DNA of 64,000 nucleotides, from positions 1 to 64,000 of the forward strand of contig CAMDED010000021.1 in assembly GCA_945893365.1 (NCBI GenBank), in the 5' to 3' direction. The DNA comes from Candidatus Sulfopaludibacter sp. SbA3 (GTDB lineage: Bacteria; Acidobacteriota; Terriglobia; Bryobacterales; Bryobacteraceae). Each line of letters begins with the position of its first letter. Positions within the stretch are counted from its first letter, which is position 1. The notes beneath the pieces are model-generated. The model did no database searches and was not told the origin of the DNA. It saw only the letters and a program-made list of their open reading frames with translations. This document shows, piece after piece, positions 18,707 to 27,644 of the stretch. The position numbers and the translations under genes are program-made.

Positions 18707-19936
18707 ATGAGGGAGGCGATATTGATTCGTGGCGCCCGGCAACTGTTAACGTTGCGGGGGCCGAGCGGTCCCCGCCGGGGGATCGCCTTGAGGGATGTCG
18801 GGCTGGTTCAGGACGGCGCAGTCCTCATCCGCGATGGAATGATCGTGGACGTCGGTCCGGCGCGCCGCATCGAGAATCTCGCCGAAGCGCGGAGCGCCGT
18901 TGAGATCGACGCGACCGGCAGAGTCGTGATGCCCGGCTTCGTCGACTGCCACACCCATCTGTTGAGCGCTCCTCCGCCGCACGCCGATCCCGCCGATTCC
19001 GTGGATCGTGGCCCTGCCGCGCTCGATGCCTGCCGCCGTTTGGTGCGCACTTCGCCGGCGAGCACGCTCAAGTTCCGCGGGCGCGAAATGCTGCGGCAAT
19101 TTGCGCGGCACGGCACCACGACGGTCGAAGCGAAGTCGGGCTACGGCCAGGACGAGGCGAGTGAAATCAAGATGCTCCGCGTGCTGGGCGCACTTCATCA
19201 CGACCCGCTCGATGTGGCGGCAACCTATCTCGGAATGCTTGCCGTTCCGCCCGAGTATAGCGGGCGGACGGGCGACTATCTGACGGAGGTATGCTCGGTG
19301 GTGCTGCCCCGTGTAGCGAAGCATCGCCTTTCGCAATTCGCCGGCATTTCGTGGGAAAACGAAACCTTCACGCGGGAACAGGCAGTCCGCTATTTCACCG
19401 CCGCTCGCGGGCTTGGCCTTGGCCTTCGAGTAACGGGGTTCCCTCGCGCGGCCGTCGAGTTCGGAGCGGTGACTTCGGACCAGACCGGACCCGCCGACGC
19501 GGAGGACGTCGCTCTGCTTGCGCACTCGTCCACCATTTCGTGCCTGCTGCCCGGTTCCGCTTTCCATGGCGGAACGGACCGCTATCCCTCGGCCCGGGCT
19601 TTGATCGACGAAGGCGCGGCCGTCGCTCTTGCAACCGATTTCAACCCCCACTCAAGCCCCACCTGCAACATGCAGATGATGATCTCGCTTGCCTGCCTGC
19701 GCATGAAAATGACTCCCGCCGAAGCCATTTCCGCCGCGACCATCAATGGCGCTCACGTCATTCGCCGCACCGACGCGGTTGGATCGATCGAGTACGGCAA
19801 GCAGGCCGATCTGCTGATCCTCCAGGTATCCGACTATCGCGAGATTCCCCACCACTTCGGCCAGAATCTGGTGCGGCTTACCATGAAGAGGGGCGTCATC
19901 CTCCATGACGCGGAGGCGAGTTGCCCCCGGCCATAG
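18707..19936 (+). CDS. hutI: Imidazolonepropionase
   Basis: A 409-residue amidohydrolase of histidine degradation that opens 4-imidazolone-5-propionate to N-formimino-glutamate. The metal site motif is GFVDCHTHL (about 77-85). Further family blocks are GTTTVEAKSGYGQDEASEIKM (about 137-157), the His of the central barrel replaced here by a more diverged segment, ATDFNPHSSPTCNMQ (about 305-319) and SAATINGAHVIRR. Length is normal. It overlaps the next gene, ftcD, by 16 bases, and the two catalyse consecutive steps. No hutH or hutU is in this window. Confidence 0.93.
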   Translation: MREAILIRGARQLLTLRGPSGPRRGIALRDVGLVQDGAVLIRDGMIVDVGPARRIENLAEARSAVEIDATGRVVMPGFVDCHTHLLSAPPPHADPADSVDRGPAALDACRRLVRTSPASTLKFRGREMLRQFARHGTTTVEAKSGYGQDEASEIKMLRVLGALHHDPLDVAATYLGMLAVPPEYSGRTGDYLTEVCSVVLPRVAKHRLSQFAGISWENETFTREQAVRYFTAARGLGLGLRVTGFPRAAVEFGAVTSDQTGPADAEDVALLAHSSTISCLLPGSAFHGGTDRYPSARALIDEGAAVALATDFNPHSSPTCNMQMMISLACLRMKMTPAEAISAATINGAHVIRRTDAVGSIEYGKQADLLILQVSDYREIPHHFGQNLVRLTMKRGVILHDAEASCPRP

Positions 19937-20886
19937 TCGAATGCGTACCGAATTTTTCCGAGGGCCGTGACGCGCGCACCGTGGACGCGCTGGCCGCCGC
20001 CGTCGCTTCCGTTACGGGCGTGGCCCTCCTCGACCGGACCATGGACCCGGACCATCACCGCTGCGTGCTCACCTTCGCGGGCGCGCCGTCGGACGTGCGG
20101 GAAGCCGCGCTGCGAGCCGTGGAACGGGCCATCGCTCTCATCGACCTGACCCGGCATCGCGGCGTGCATCCTCGCATCGGAGCGGCCGACGTCGTGCCGT
20201 TCGTGCCCGTTCGTGGAGTGACGCTCGACGAATGCGCCCGGCTCGCGGAAACGTTCGGTCATGCGCTTTGGGACCGCTTCCGTCTTCCCGTGTATCTTTA
20301 CGAGGCGTCGGCGCGGAGGCCTGAGCGCGTGCGGCTCGAAAACATCCGCCGTGGAGGTTTTGAAGGGCTGCGCGCCGCGTTGACAGGTGCGGTGGCGGGC
20401 GCAGTGGAGCGTAATGCCGCGGGCGACGCGGACCGGCGTCCCGATATCGGCGGCCCCGAGCTTCACCCCACCGCCGGGGCAACCGTTACCGGCGCCCGAA
20501 AGTTCCTAATCGCCTACAATCTCAATCTCACTACGTCCGATCTCGCCATCGCGAAGCGGGTAGCCCGCGCCGTTCGTGCATCGTCCGGAGGGCTGCCCTG
20601 CGTGAAGGCGATGGGCGTGCCGCTCGCCTCCCGCGGTCTCGCCCAGGTCAGCATGAATCTGACCGATTTTGAAACGACGCCCGTCGGGCGGGTGTTCGAA
20701 GCGGTGAAGCGGGAAACCGGCCGGTTGGGATCTGAAATCGCGGGCGGCGAACTCATCGGGCTTATTCCGCGGGCGGCGCTCGACGAAAACGCGGAGTGGT
20801 TCCGGACGCTCGAAAACTTCCGTCCGGACTGCGTGCTTGAAACGCGCCTCGACCGCGTGCTTACTCCACGCGGAACGGCTGCCTGA
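19921..20886 (+). CDS. ftcD: Glutamate formimidoyltransferase
   Basis: A 321-residue enzyme that transfers the formimino group of N-formimino-glutamate to tetrahydrofolate. Signature blocks are IVECVPNFSEGRD (about 5-17), MDPDHHRCVLTFAG, HRGVHPRIGAADVVPFVPV (about 78-96), GARKFLIAYNLNL and the C-terminal LIGLIPRAAL. It lacks the cyclodeaminase domain of the mammalian bifunctional protein, as do bacterial single-domain forms. The TTG start at 19921 lies within the end of hutI, giving a coupled pair. Its 3' end overlaps the convergent gene at 20861 by 26 bases. Confidence 0.92.
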   Translation: MPPAIVECVPNFSEGRDARTVDALAAAVASVTGVALLDRTMDPDHHRCVLTFAGAPSDVREAALRAVERAIALIDLTRHRGVHPRIGAADVVPFVPVRGVTLDECARLAETFGHALWDRFRLPVYLYEASARRPERVRLENIRRGGFEGLRAALTGAVAGAVERNAAGDADRRPDIGGPELHPTAGATVTGARKFLIAYNLNLTTSDLAIAKRVARAVRASSGGLPCVKAMGVPLASRGLAQVSMNLTDFETTPVGRVFEAVKRETGRLGSEIAGGELIGLIPRAALDENAEWFRTLENFRPDCVLETRLDRVLTPRGTAA

Positions 20887-21703
20887 CTTCCGTCTTTTGC
20901 CCGCCCGCGTTGTCCCGCACCGCGATCGCCAACCCGTATTCCCCAAGGCTCGCGTCTTTGCTAAGGCTCAGACTGAATTCGGCCGGCACAAATCGCTGGG
21001 GATAGAACGGCGCGCGCTGTTCGGGCGTGGCCTCCGGCTGCGTGTACAGAACGTTTCCCGCCGGGCCTGCGACCGAGACTTGAAAGTCCACGTCGAACTT
21101 GTTCCCTTCACCGATCTTGTATCCCGTGATGTCGAACCGGGCCCAGACGGCGTCGCCCGGCCGGTATGCCGCAATGGTCAGCGGCGCGCGATCCTCTTCG
21201 CTCCGGAAGAACGTGAAGTTGCGCAGCGCCAGCGTGGCGCTCTCCTCGACCGTACGGCCGCGAACGGGGAACGCGACATCCTTGACGTCGGTCTTGCCGC
21301 TCGTCTCCTCCGTGACGGAAAACGTGAACTTGTACAGTCCGCTTGGGCCAAGCGGAGGCAGTTCGGCGGTCGTCCTGACCTTCGGCATCCAATCCTTGTC
21401 CTCGGGAGCGACATCCGTATCGATTATGCCGGAGACAGCGGGCACAATCGGCACGCCACGAGGATCGAGCGCGTTCACCTGGTACTTCAACTTGACCTTG
21501 TTCTGGGGAGACGGTTTTACGCCCGCGACCTGGAACGCGAGGAAGACCGTTTCGCCTGGCCGGAACTCATAACCCGCTTCGGGCTTCGCGCCGTCTTCGG
21601 TTTGCGACACGGCCGCATTCGCAATCCCGAACGGCAAGGGTGCGCCTGGCGCGAGACTGCAAAGCGCAGCGGAGAACGCTAGGGCCGGCAAGAGCGTGCT
21701 CAC
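20861..21703 (-). CDS. Exported protein of unknown function, beta-rich
   Basis: A 280-residue protein with a signal peptide (MSTLLPALAFSAALCSLAPGA). The rest is predicted from composition to be beta-rich, with two similar halves: FRPGETVFLAFQVAG (about 49-63) and YRPGDAVWARFDITGY (about 181-196), each followed by a K.K.QVN/DFQVS strand. This suggests two tandem Ig-like sandwich domains. I recognise no enzyme motif. It is 15 bases downstream of a lipoprotein gene on the same strand, so they are probably co-expressed. The two-domain pattern is seen in the sequence; the fold is inferred. Confidence 0.65.
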   Translation of the reverse strand: MSTLLPALAFSAALCSLAPGAPLPFGIANAAVSQTEDGAKPEAGYEFRPGETVFLAFQVAGVKPSPQNKVKLKYQVNALDPRGVPIVPAVSGIIDTDVAPEDKDWMPKVRTTAELPPLGPSGLYKFTFSVTEETSGKTDVKDVAFPVRGRTVEESATLALRNFTFFRSEEDRAPLTIAAYRPGDAVWARFDITGYKIGEGNKFDVDFQVSVAGPAGNVLYTQPEATPEQRAPFYPQRFVPAEFSLSLSKDASLGEYGLAIAVRDNAGGQKTEVRQPFRVE

Positions 21704-21718
21704 AGTACCTTCTCCCGC

Positions 21719-22246
21719 TCACTTAGGCTGAGGCAGCGCGTCCGGCATCTTGATCAAGTCCTGCTTCTGGATGTCGCTGCCGAATCTCAGCGGCAAGTCG
21801 ATCAGAGCCCGAATTCCGGTGTCGCTTTCCACTTGGAGTTTGTAATGCCTGGGCGGGACATCGAATAGAATGAAACCATCCACAGCTTCCGCCGGGTTGA
21901 CCTTGCGCGACCCGCCCAGCCAGTTCGGGACGCCCGAGCCGTCGCCAAGCTCCGTGAACAGCTTGCCGTCGTCGTCCACCATAGTTAGCGGCGGAATCAG
22001 GAATTCCGCGGCGCCGCCGTTCGAAACGGAGACGCGAACCTGAAAGAAGCGTTCGGCCGGCACGCGCGCGATGAGGCCGTCGCCTATCTGAGGAAGCCAC
22101 TGAGCCTCGAACACGTTGAACGTAACGAAACCTACCTGCGCTTTCTCACCCTGCGCATAGGTCTTGACTTCCGTGGACCTGATGCAGCTTGACGCGAACA
22201 TGGCGAATCCCAGCGAGAGGACCGCGGCGGAACGATTACCAAGCAT
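21719..22246 (-). CDS. Putative lipoprotein of unknown function
   Basis: About 175 residues. The ATG at 22246 (or a TTG at 22252) begins a lipoprotein signal: hydrophobic AAVLSLGFAMFASSC with a lipobox ASSC at about residue 22. The mature part is beta-rich (VGFVTFNVFEAQW, FFQVRVSVSNGGAAEFLIPP, YKLQVESDTG), resembling an Ig-like or DUF4352-like sandwich. No catalytic residues are recognised. It is transcribed with the exported protein downstream. Its start region lies in a 13-bp tandem repeat, so initiation may be affected by repeat number. No clear ribosome-binding site is seen. Confidence 0.6.
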   Translation of the reverse strand: MLGNRSAAVLSLGFAMFASSCIRSTEVKTYAQGEKAQVGFVTFNVFEAQWLPQIGDGLIARVPAERFFQVRVSVSNGGAAEFLIPPLTMVDDDGKLFTELGDGSGVPNWLGGSRKVNPAEAVDGFILFDVPPRHYKLQVESDTGIRALIDLPLRFGSDIQKQDLIKMPDALPQPK

Positions 22247-22266
22247 ACACAATAAGCATACACAAT
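22241..22266. repeat. Two perfect 13-bp tandem copies at a gene start
   Basis: AAGCATACACAAT occurs twice in a row (22241-22253, 22254-22266). On the minus strand each copy carries TTGTGTATG, so the start codons of the lipoprotein gene are duplicated upstream. Confidence 0.9.
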
Positions 22267-22342
22267 ATGTTGCATTTCCGCGTCATTACTGGGAAGCTGC
22301 GAAAAGGGAACGCGCGAACCCCGGCCGGAGTCTAACATCGTT

Positions 22343-24382
22343 ATGGAACGCAACGCTATGGAACGCAACCTCACGCCGCTGTTTCTCGTGGCCGTTAATT
22401 CGCTTTCTCAGGCGATGGCGGCCGAACTGCCTGTGAAGGAAGTCGTGCTCTACAAGCACGGCGTCGGTTATTTCCAGCGCGAAGGAAGGCTGGGTCCGGG
22501 TGAATCGGCCAGGCTCAACTTCAAGGCGTCTGAAATGAACGACGTCCTGAAGTCGCTCACGATCGAAGAGAAAGGCGGCGGGAAGATATCCGGCCTGCGC
22601 TACGATTCGAGCGAACCGATCGAGCAGAAACTCGCGGAATATCCCATCTCGATCGGCGCAAAGCAGCCGCTCGCGGAAGTACTCGACCAATGGAAGGGCG
22701 CGCGCATCGAATTGAAGTTCGGCGCCGAGACGGTTTCGGGTTTGATTGTGGGCGCGCGGCTGGTGGCGGCCGAAGAGAAACGCCCCGAGCGCGAGCAGAT
22801 CACGGTGCTGCTCGACTCGGGCGATCTGCGGACCTTCGATCTTTCCGCCGCGACGGGTCTGCGGTTTCCGGACGTCAAGCTGCAAACCATATTGAAAGAT
22901 TACCTGGCGGCGCTCGTGCAATCGCGTTCCACCGACAAGCGCAGCGTCTACATCGATTCGACCGACGCGCGGAATCGGGAGATAAAAGCCGGTTACCTGA
23001 TTCCGACTCCTGTTTGGAAGTCGAGTTACCGGCTGATTTTCGACTCCGGTCCGGAGCCGACAATTGAAGGCTGGGCGATTGTCGACAACACCACCGGCGA
23101 GGATTGGACCAACGTCAATCTGGCGCTTGTTTCCGGACGGCCGATTTCCTTTATCAGCAACTTGTACGAGCCGAAGTACGTCGCCCGGCAGACCGCGGAG
23201 TTGGCGGAGGACCGTGCCGCCGCGCCTGTCGTCCATCAGGGCGGCGTGATCGGCGGCATTGTCGGGGGCGCGCCGGGGGCCGCGGCCGATGCTTTTGGCC
23301 CGGCCAATAAACGCATGGCGATGGCTCCCCCGCCGCCTCCTCAGCGAGAGTCGATGATGTTTTCCCCCAATGCGGGGCTGCTGATGGCCGAAAGCTCCAT
23401 TGCGGCTACTGCGGCCGGCCGCGAGATCGGCGAGCTCTTCGAGTACCGCATCGGAAGGCCGGTCACGGTCCGCAAGAGCGAATCCGCGATGCTTCCGTTC
23501 CTGCAGCAGAAAACCACCGGCCGCAAGCTGCTTATCTACTCGAACCCTCAGTCCGTGCACCCAACCAACGCCGTCGAAGTCTCAAACTCAACGGGCAAGA
23601 TCCTCGACGGCGGACCGGTCACCGTGTTCGACGCGGGCGCATATGCGGGCGAAGCGCTCATGGAAACGCTGAAGGCCGGCGACAAGCGGCTCATCAGCTA
23701 CGGCGTCGATCTCGGCACGCGCGTCAGCACGATGTTCGACTCGAAGGCGGCGGTCGTGCGCGAGCTGAAATATCAACGCGGCATCCTGACTGTTTGGAAC
23801 GGATCGGTCGAGACCAGGAATTACACCGTGCGAAACGTGGATCAAAAGGCAAAGACGCTGATCATCGAGCATCCCGCGCGCCAGCAGTACACGCTACGCG
23901 ACAGTAAGCCGACTGAAACCACGGCGTCGGCCTACCGCTTCGAGATCAAGCTCGCGGCCGGCGCCACGGAGAAGTTCCCCGTGACCGAAGAGCACGTCTA
24001 CGCGACTATGGTCTCCGTCAACAGCCTGACACCCGACATCGTGCTGTCCTACGCGCAGAATAAAACTCTAAGCGCGCAGGCAAGGAGCGGCTTGGAACGC
24101 ATCGCGGAGCAGAAGCGCAAGATTGCGGCGGCCGCGGCGGAAATGGAACAGAGCAATTCCGAATCGGGCACGCTCGCCCGCGATCAGGAACGCGCGCGCC
24201 AGAATATCGCCAGTCTCTCCGCCGTTGCCGGGCAGCAGGAGCAAGTGCAAATTTACGCCAAACAACTGGCGGCGCAGGAGGCGCGCATCGTCGCTCTTCG
24301 CGACCGCGCCGTTGAAGCGCAGCGAAGGAAAGCGGCTCTCGAAGCGGAGATGAACGCCATGCTGGAGAAGCTCGAGTTTTGA
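22343..24382 (+). CDS. DUF4139 domain-containing exported protein
   Basis: A 679-residue protein. Two candidate ATGs (22343 and 22358) precede a signal peptide (LTPLFLVAVNSLSQAMAAE). The N-terminal third has a beta-rich VVLYKHGVGYFQREG segment. A DUF4139 core (about 215-500) contains GYLIPTPVWKSSYRLIF, EGWAIVDNTTGEDWTNVNL and LVSGRPISFISNLYEP, as in mucoidy-inhibitor-A-like proteins. A Gly/Pro-rich low-complexity loop lies at about 300-335. The C-terminus (about 580-679) is a long Glu/Gln/Ala-rich coiled coil. It probably acts at the cell envelope, but its function is unknown. The stop overlaps the TTG start of homoserine dehydrogenase (TTGA). Confidence 0.8.
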   Translation: MERNAMERNLTPLFLVAVNSLSQAMAAELPVKEVVLYKHGVGYFQREGRLGPGESARLNFKASEMNDVLKSLTIEEKGGGKISGLRYDSSEPIEQKLAEYPISIGAKQPLAEVLDQWKGARIELKFGAETVSGLIVGARLVAAEEKRPEREQITVLLDSGDLRTFDLSAATGLRFPDVKLQTILKDYLAALVQSRSTDKRSVYIDSTDARNREIKAGYLIPTPVWKSSYRLIFDSGPEPTIEGWAIVDNTTGEDWTNVNLALVSGRPISFISNLYEPKYVARQTAELAEDRAAAPVVHQGGVIGGIVGGAPGAAADAFGPANKRMAMAPPPPPQRESMMFSPNAGLLMAESSIAATAAGREIGELFEYRIGRPVTVRKSESAMLPFLQQKTTGRKLLIYSNPQSVHPTNAVEVSNSTGKILDGGPVTVFDAGAYAGEALMETLKAGDKRLISYGVDLGTRVSTMFDSKAAVVRELKYQRGILTVWNGSVETRNYTVRNVDQKAKTLIIEHPARQQYTLRDSKPTETTASAYRFEIKLAAGATEKFPVTEEHVYATMVSVNSLTPDIVLSYAQNKTLSAQARSGLERIAEQKRKIAAAAAEMEQSNSESGTLARDQERARQNIASLSAVAGQQEQVQIYAKQLAAQEARIVALRDRAVEAQRRKAALEAEMNAMLEKLEF

Positions 24383-25329
24383 CGCTCGCGCTGCTGGGTT
24401 ATGGAAACGTAGGCCGCGCCTTTGCGCGTCTTGCGAAACGGCAGCGGCGCTTGCACAGCTTTCCGATCACCGGTATTCAGACGCGCCACATCGGGGCCGT
24501 CAGAGAGAAAGGCCTGCCGCTCGAACCCATCTTCGGGCCGCCGTTCGCTTCGGTCGAAGAATTTCTCGACCGCACCCGGCCGCAGGTTCTTGTCGAGCTG
24601 ACTCCGCTCAACCCCGTGACGGGCGAGCCCGCTATTTCGCATATCCGCGCCGCCTTCGCGCGAGGATTGCACGTCGTCACCGCGAACAAGGGGCCGATCG
24701 CGCACGCCTATTCCGATCTCCGCGAGGAGGCCGCACGCCGCGGGGTCGAGTTCCGCTTCGAATCGACCGTCATGGACGGCGCTCCCGTCTTCAACCTGTT
24801 CCGGCACAACTTTCCGGGCATCAAGGTGCTGGGCTTCACCGGCGTGCTGAACTCGACATCGAAGGTCGTGATCGAGGCGATGGAGCTCGGAGGGAGTTTC
24901 GAGGACGGCCTGGCGGAAGCGCGCCGCCTGGGCATCGCGGAAGCGGACGCGAGTTTCGACACCGAGGGCTGGGACTCGGCGGCCAAAACGGCGGCGCTGG
25001 CAACTGTTTTAATGAATGCGCGCGTCACACCGCAGACGATCCCGACAAAAGGCATCACCCGCCTTACGCCGGAGCGTGTCCGCGAACTCGCGGCGCAAGG
25101 AAAGACGGTGCGAATCGTGAGCCGCGCGCGCGGCAGTTCGCTCCGCGTGCGCGCCGAAGTGCTGGACAAGACGGACATTCTGGCGTCCGTGAAAGGCACG
25201 TCCAACCTGATCCTGTTCGATACGGATCTGATGGGCCGCACGGGCACGGTTTCAATCGATCCCACGGTCGATCAGACGGCCTACGGCGTTTGGTCCGACC
25301 TCATGGACATCGTTCGCTTGCGCGGCTAA
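24379..25329 (+). CDS. hom: Homoserine dehydrogenase
   Basis: A 316-residue NAD(P)-dependent dehydrogenase that reduces aspartate semialdehyde to homoserine on the threonine/methionine branch. The N-terminal Rossmann motif is LALLGYGNVGRAFARLA (about 2-18). The central NAKGPIAH-like segment (TANKGPIAHAYSDL, about 94-107), GVLNSTSKVVIEAME and SFDTEGWDSAAKTAALA complete the family pattern. It lacks the C-terminal ACT regulatory domain, as short-form enzymes do, so allosteric threonine control is not expected. The start is a TTG overlapping the upstream stop. Convergent with the Zn-dehydrogenase gene (4-base overlap). Confidence 0.9.
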   Translation: MTLALLGYGNVGRAFARLAKRQRRLHSFPITGIQTRHIGAVREKGLPLEPIFGPPFASVEEFLDRTRPQVLVELTPLNPVTGEPAISHIRAAFARGLHVVTANKGPIAHAYSDLREEAARRGVEFRFESTVMDGAPVFNLFRHNFPGIKVLGFTGVLNSTSKVVIEAMELGGSFEDGLAEARRLGIAEADASFDTEGWDSAAKTAALATVLMNARVTPQTIPTKGITRLTPERVRELAAQGKTVRIVSRARGSSLRVRAEVLDKTDILASVKGTSNLILFDTDLMGRTGTVSIDPTVDQTAYGVWSDLMDIVRLRG

Positions 25330-26360
25330 CTCAGAGTAACGACCAGTTTCCCCACGCCGTCTTCGTAGCGCTCCACCAGATCGAAAGCTTTCTGAATATC
25401 TTCGATCGGCCTCTCGTGCGTGATCAGTGGAGCGAAGCGCGCCGTGTGTTCGTCGAGCAGCTCAAGCGCCAGTTCCGATTCGTGGTTCGAGCGCCGCACG
25501 TTGTAGAGCGCCAGTTCTTTTCGCCGCAGCGGATGGAAGTCGATAGGCACCTGGACTTCGGCGGGGATCCCGGTAAAGACGACGCGGCCGCCATGGCGCG
25601 CGACGCCGATCGACTGGTTGATGCTGCCGCCCTTCGCGGCGCAGTCGATGACGAGGTCCGCGCCGCGATTGCCCGAGTCCTTCCAGATGGCGCGAACGGG
25701 ATCGCCATCGTATGGATCGAGCGCGGCGTCCGCTCCCAGGCGCAGGGCCATTTCGCGGCGATGCGCCACCGGCTCGACGGCCCAGACGCGCTTCGCTCCC
25801 GTCAGTTTCAGCGCCGCCACCGTCAGCAGTCCGATCGGTCCCGCCCCGAATACGACCGCCGTTTCACCGGTTGCGGGCGCGGCCCATTGCATGGAATGCA
25901 GAACTACGGCCATGGGCTCAATCATCGTCGCGTATTTCAGATCCATCGCTGGCGGAAGCGGTGTGAGATTCGCCGCCGGGAGATTTACATAGTCGCGGAA
26001 AAAACCGGGATCCGAGGGCATGCTCAGGAAGCGGAGATTCGCGCACAGGTTATGGCGGCCGGAATGGCAGAACTCGCAGTGGTAACAATAGATGGCCGGT
26101 TCAAACGCCGCGCGCGCTCCGGCGTCCCAGCCCGTGACGCCCGGTCCCGATTTCACGACCAGGCCAGCCGGTTCGTGTCCGAGAACCATGGGGTAAACGC
26201 ACGGCGTGTCGCCGACCGCGCCTTCCGAAAAGGAGTGCATGTCGGAACCGCAGATTCCGACGGCGGTGACGCGAACCTGAACCTCGCCCGGCGCAGGGTC
26301 GGGAATTTCACGTTCGGCGACGCGAAGAGTTCTTTGGGCGATCAACTCGCCGACGCGCAT
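25326..26360 (-). CDS. Zinc-dependent medium-chain alcohol dehydrogenase
   Basis: A 344-residue MDR-family dehydrogenase related to sorbitol/threonine dehydrogenases. The catalytic zinc site has CGSDMH (about 37-42) and GHEPAG (about 61-66). The structural zinc motif is CYHCEFCHSGRHNLC (about 92-106), and the Rossmann motif is VFGAGPIGLL (about 170-179). I chose the ATG at 26360, two bases after the stop of the dehydratase gene, over the long upstream extension of this frame, which runs antiphase through that gene. Together with threonine dehydratase it may act in threonine/serine breakdown, but the substrate is not certain. Confidence 0.88.
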   Translation of the reverse strand: MRVGELIAQRTLRVAEREIPDPAPGEVQVRVTAVGICGSDMHSFSEGAVGDTPCVYPMVLGHEPAGLVVKSGPGVTGWDAGARAAFEPAIYCYHCEFCHSGRHNLCANLRFLSMPSDPGFFRDYVNLPAANLTPLPPAMDLKYATMIEPMAVVLHSMQWAAPATGETAVVFGAGPIGLLTVAALKLTGAKRVWAVEPVAHRREMALRLGADAALDPYDGDPVRAIWKDSGNRGADLVIDCAAKGGSINQSIGVARHGGRVVFTGIPAEVQVPIDFHPLRRKELALYNVRRSNHESELALELLDEHTARFAPLITHERPIEDIQKAFDLVERYEDGVGKLVVTLS

Positions 26361-26362
26361 TT

Positions 26363-27337
26363 TCACAGGTACTCCGCAAGGGCTTCGAGATCGACGTTGC
26401 CGCCCGAGATCACGACCCCCACACTCCCGATGCCCGCGGGCAATTTCCGAAACAGTACCGCCGCCGCGGCAGCCGCGCCGCTCGGCTCGACGAGGATCTT
26501 CAGCCGTGCCAGCAGGTACTTCATCGCAGCCTTGATTTCGTCCTCCGACACCAGAATGATGTCCTCCACCAGGCGCTGCACGATCGAAAACGTCAGTTCG
26601 CCGGGGTGCGGGGAGCGGAGACCGTCGGCAATCGTGTCCTGCGAAGGAATCGTGACGATCCGGCCGGCGCGGAAAGAAAGGTAGGTGTCGTTCGCAAGCT
26701 CGGGTTCCGCGCCGAAGACGCGAATTTTCGGGTTCACGCCCTTGGCCGCGGTCGCGCAGCCGGAGAGCAATCCGCCTCCGCCGACGGGCGCGATGAGCGC
26801 GTCGAGGTCCGGCGTCTCTTCGAGCAACTCGAGCGCGGTAGTGCCCTGGCCGGCGATGATCAGAGGGTGGTCGAACGGCGGGACCATGGTAGCGCCCGAT
26901 TCGCGCAGCAGGCGGTCGGCAATCTCTTCTCGATTTTCGGTTGCGCGGTTGTAGGTCACGACGGCCGCGCCCATTCCGCGGGTTGCTTCGAGCTTTGAGC
27001 GGGGCGCGTCGGCCGGCATAACGATAGTGGCCTTGGTTCCCACGAAGCGGGCGGCAAGCGCCGTGCCTTGCGCGTGGTTGCCGGAGGAAAAGGCGATGAC
27101 GCCGCGCGCAAGATCGGCTTTGGGGATCGAAAAAACCAGGTTCGACGCGCCCCGCACCTTGAAGGCGCCGCCGCGCTGGAAGTTCTCGCACTTGAAGGCG
27201 GCGCGAACTCCGGCTTCGGCGTCGAAGCCGGCCGAGGTCATGACCGGAGTGCGGCGGGCGATCGGAGCGATTCTCCGGGCGGCTTCCCGGACCAAGGCCA
27301 GAGTGACTTCCGGTATTTGTTCGTGGTATGCTAACAC
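26363..27337 (-). CDS. PLP-dependent threonine/serine dehydratase
   Basis: A 324-residue fold-type II PLP enzyme that deaminates threonine to 2-oxobutyrate or serine to pyruvate. The PLP lysine lies in GGAFKVRGASN (about 56-66), the substrate loop is FSSGNHAQGTALAA (about 82-95), and the glycine-rich phosphate loop is APVGGGGLLSG (about 180-190). There is no C-terminal ACT domain, so it resembles catabolic TdcB or serine racemase rather than the biosynthetic IlvA. It is first in a two-gene operon with the Zn-dehydrogenase (2-bp spacing) and divergent from rpsT. Confidence 0.88.
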   Translation of the reverse strand: MLAYHEQIPEVTLALVREAARRIAPIARRTPVMTSAGFDAEAGVRAAFKCENFQRGGAFKVRGASNLVFSIPKADLARGVIAFSSGNHAQGTALAARFVGTKATIVMPADAPRSKLEATRGMGAAVVTYNRATENREEIADRLLRESGATMVPPFDHPLIIAGQGTTALELLEETPDLDALIAPVGGGGLLSGCATAAKGVNPKIRVFGAEPELANDTYLSFRAGRIVTIPSQDTIADGLRSPHPGELTFSIVQRLVEDIILVSEDEIKAAMKYLLARLKILVEPSGAAAAAAVLFRKLPAGIGSVGVVISGGNVDLEALAEYL

Positions 27338-27365
27338 TTTGATTTCCTTAGAAGGATTAGTATAG

Positions 27366-27644
27366 ATGGCAAATCACTTATCCGCGATCAAGCGGGTCAG
27401 AACCGACGAGAAACGAACTGAATTCAACCAGCGGAACAAGGCGCGGCTGCGGCACCAGATCCGCGCGATGCGCCGTCTCCTTATCGCGAAGGACGCCGCT
27501 GCCGCGTCCGCCGCGCTTCCCCTGACTTTTTCCATCATCGACCGTTCCACCAAGATCGGCATGATCAAGAAGAACACCGCCGCCCGGTACAAGTCCCGTT
27601 TGCACAAGCGGGTCAAAGCTCTCGCGCCGTCAGCTTCAAAATAA
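27366..27644 (+). CDS. rpsT: 30S ribosomal protein S20
   Basis: A 92-residue basic helical protein that binds the 5' domain of 16S rRNA. The start [20 protein letters not shown] is typical and the [17 protein letters not shown] block (about 61-77) is the family signature. AGAAGGA lies just upstream of the ATG. Its 3' end overlaps the convergent holA gene by 32 bases. Confidence 0.96.
   Translation: MANHLSAIKRVRTDEKRTEFNQRNKARLRHQIRAMRRLLIAKDAAAASAALPLTFSIIDRSTKIGMIKKNTAARYKSRLHKRVKALAPSASK

Noticed and set aside
26361-27191. The upstream extension of the Zn-dehydrogenase frame, which could suggest a fused protein
   Set aside because: It lies out of phase within the threonine dehydratase gene on the same strand; the dehydrogenase has its own ATG at 26360 and a normal length.
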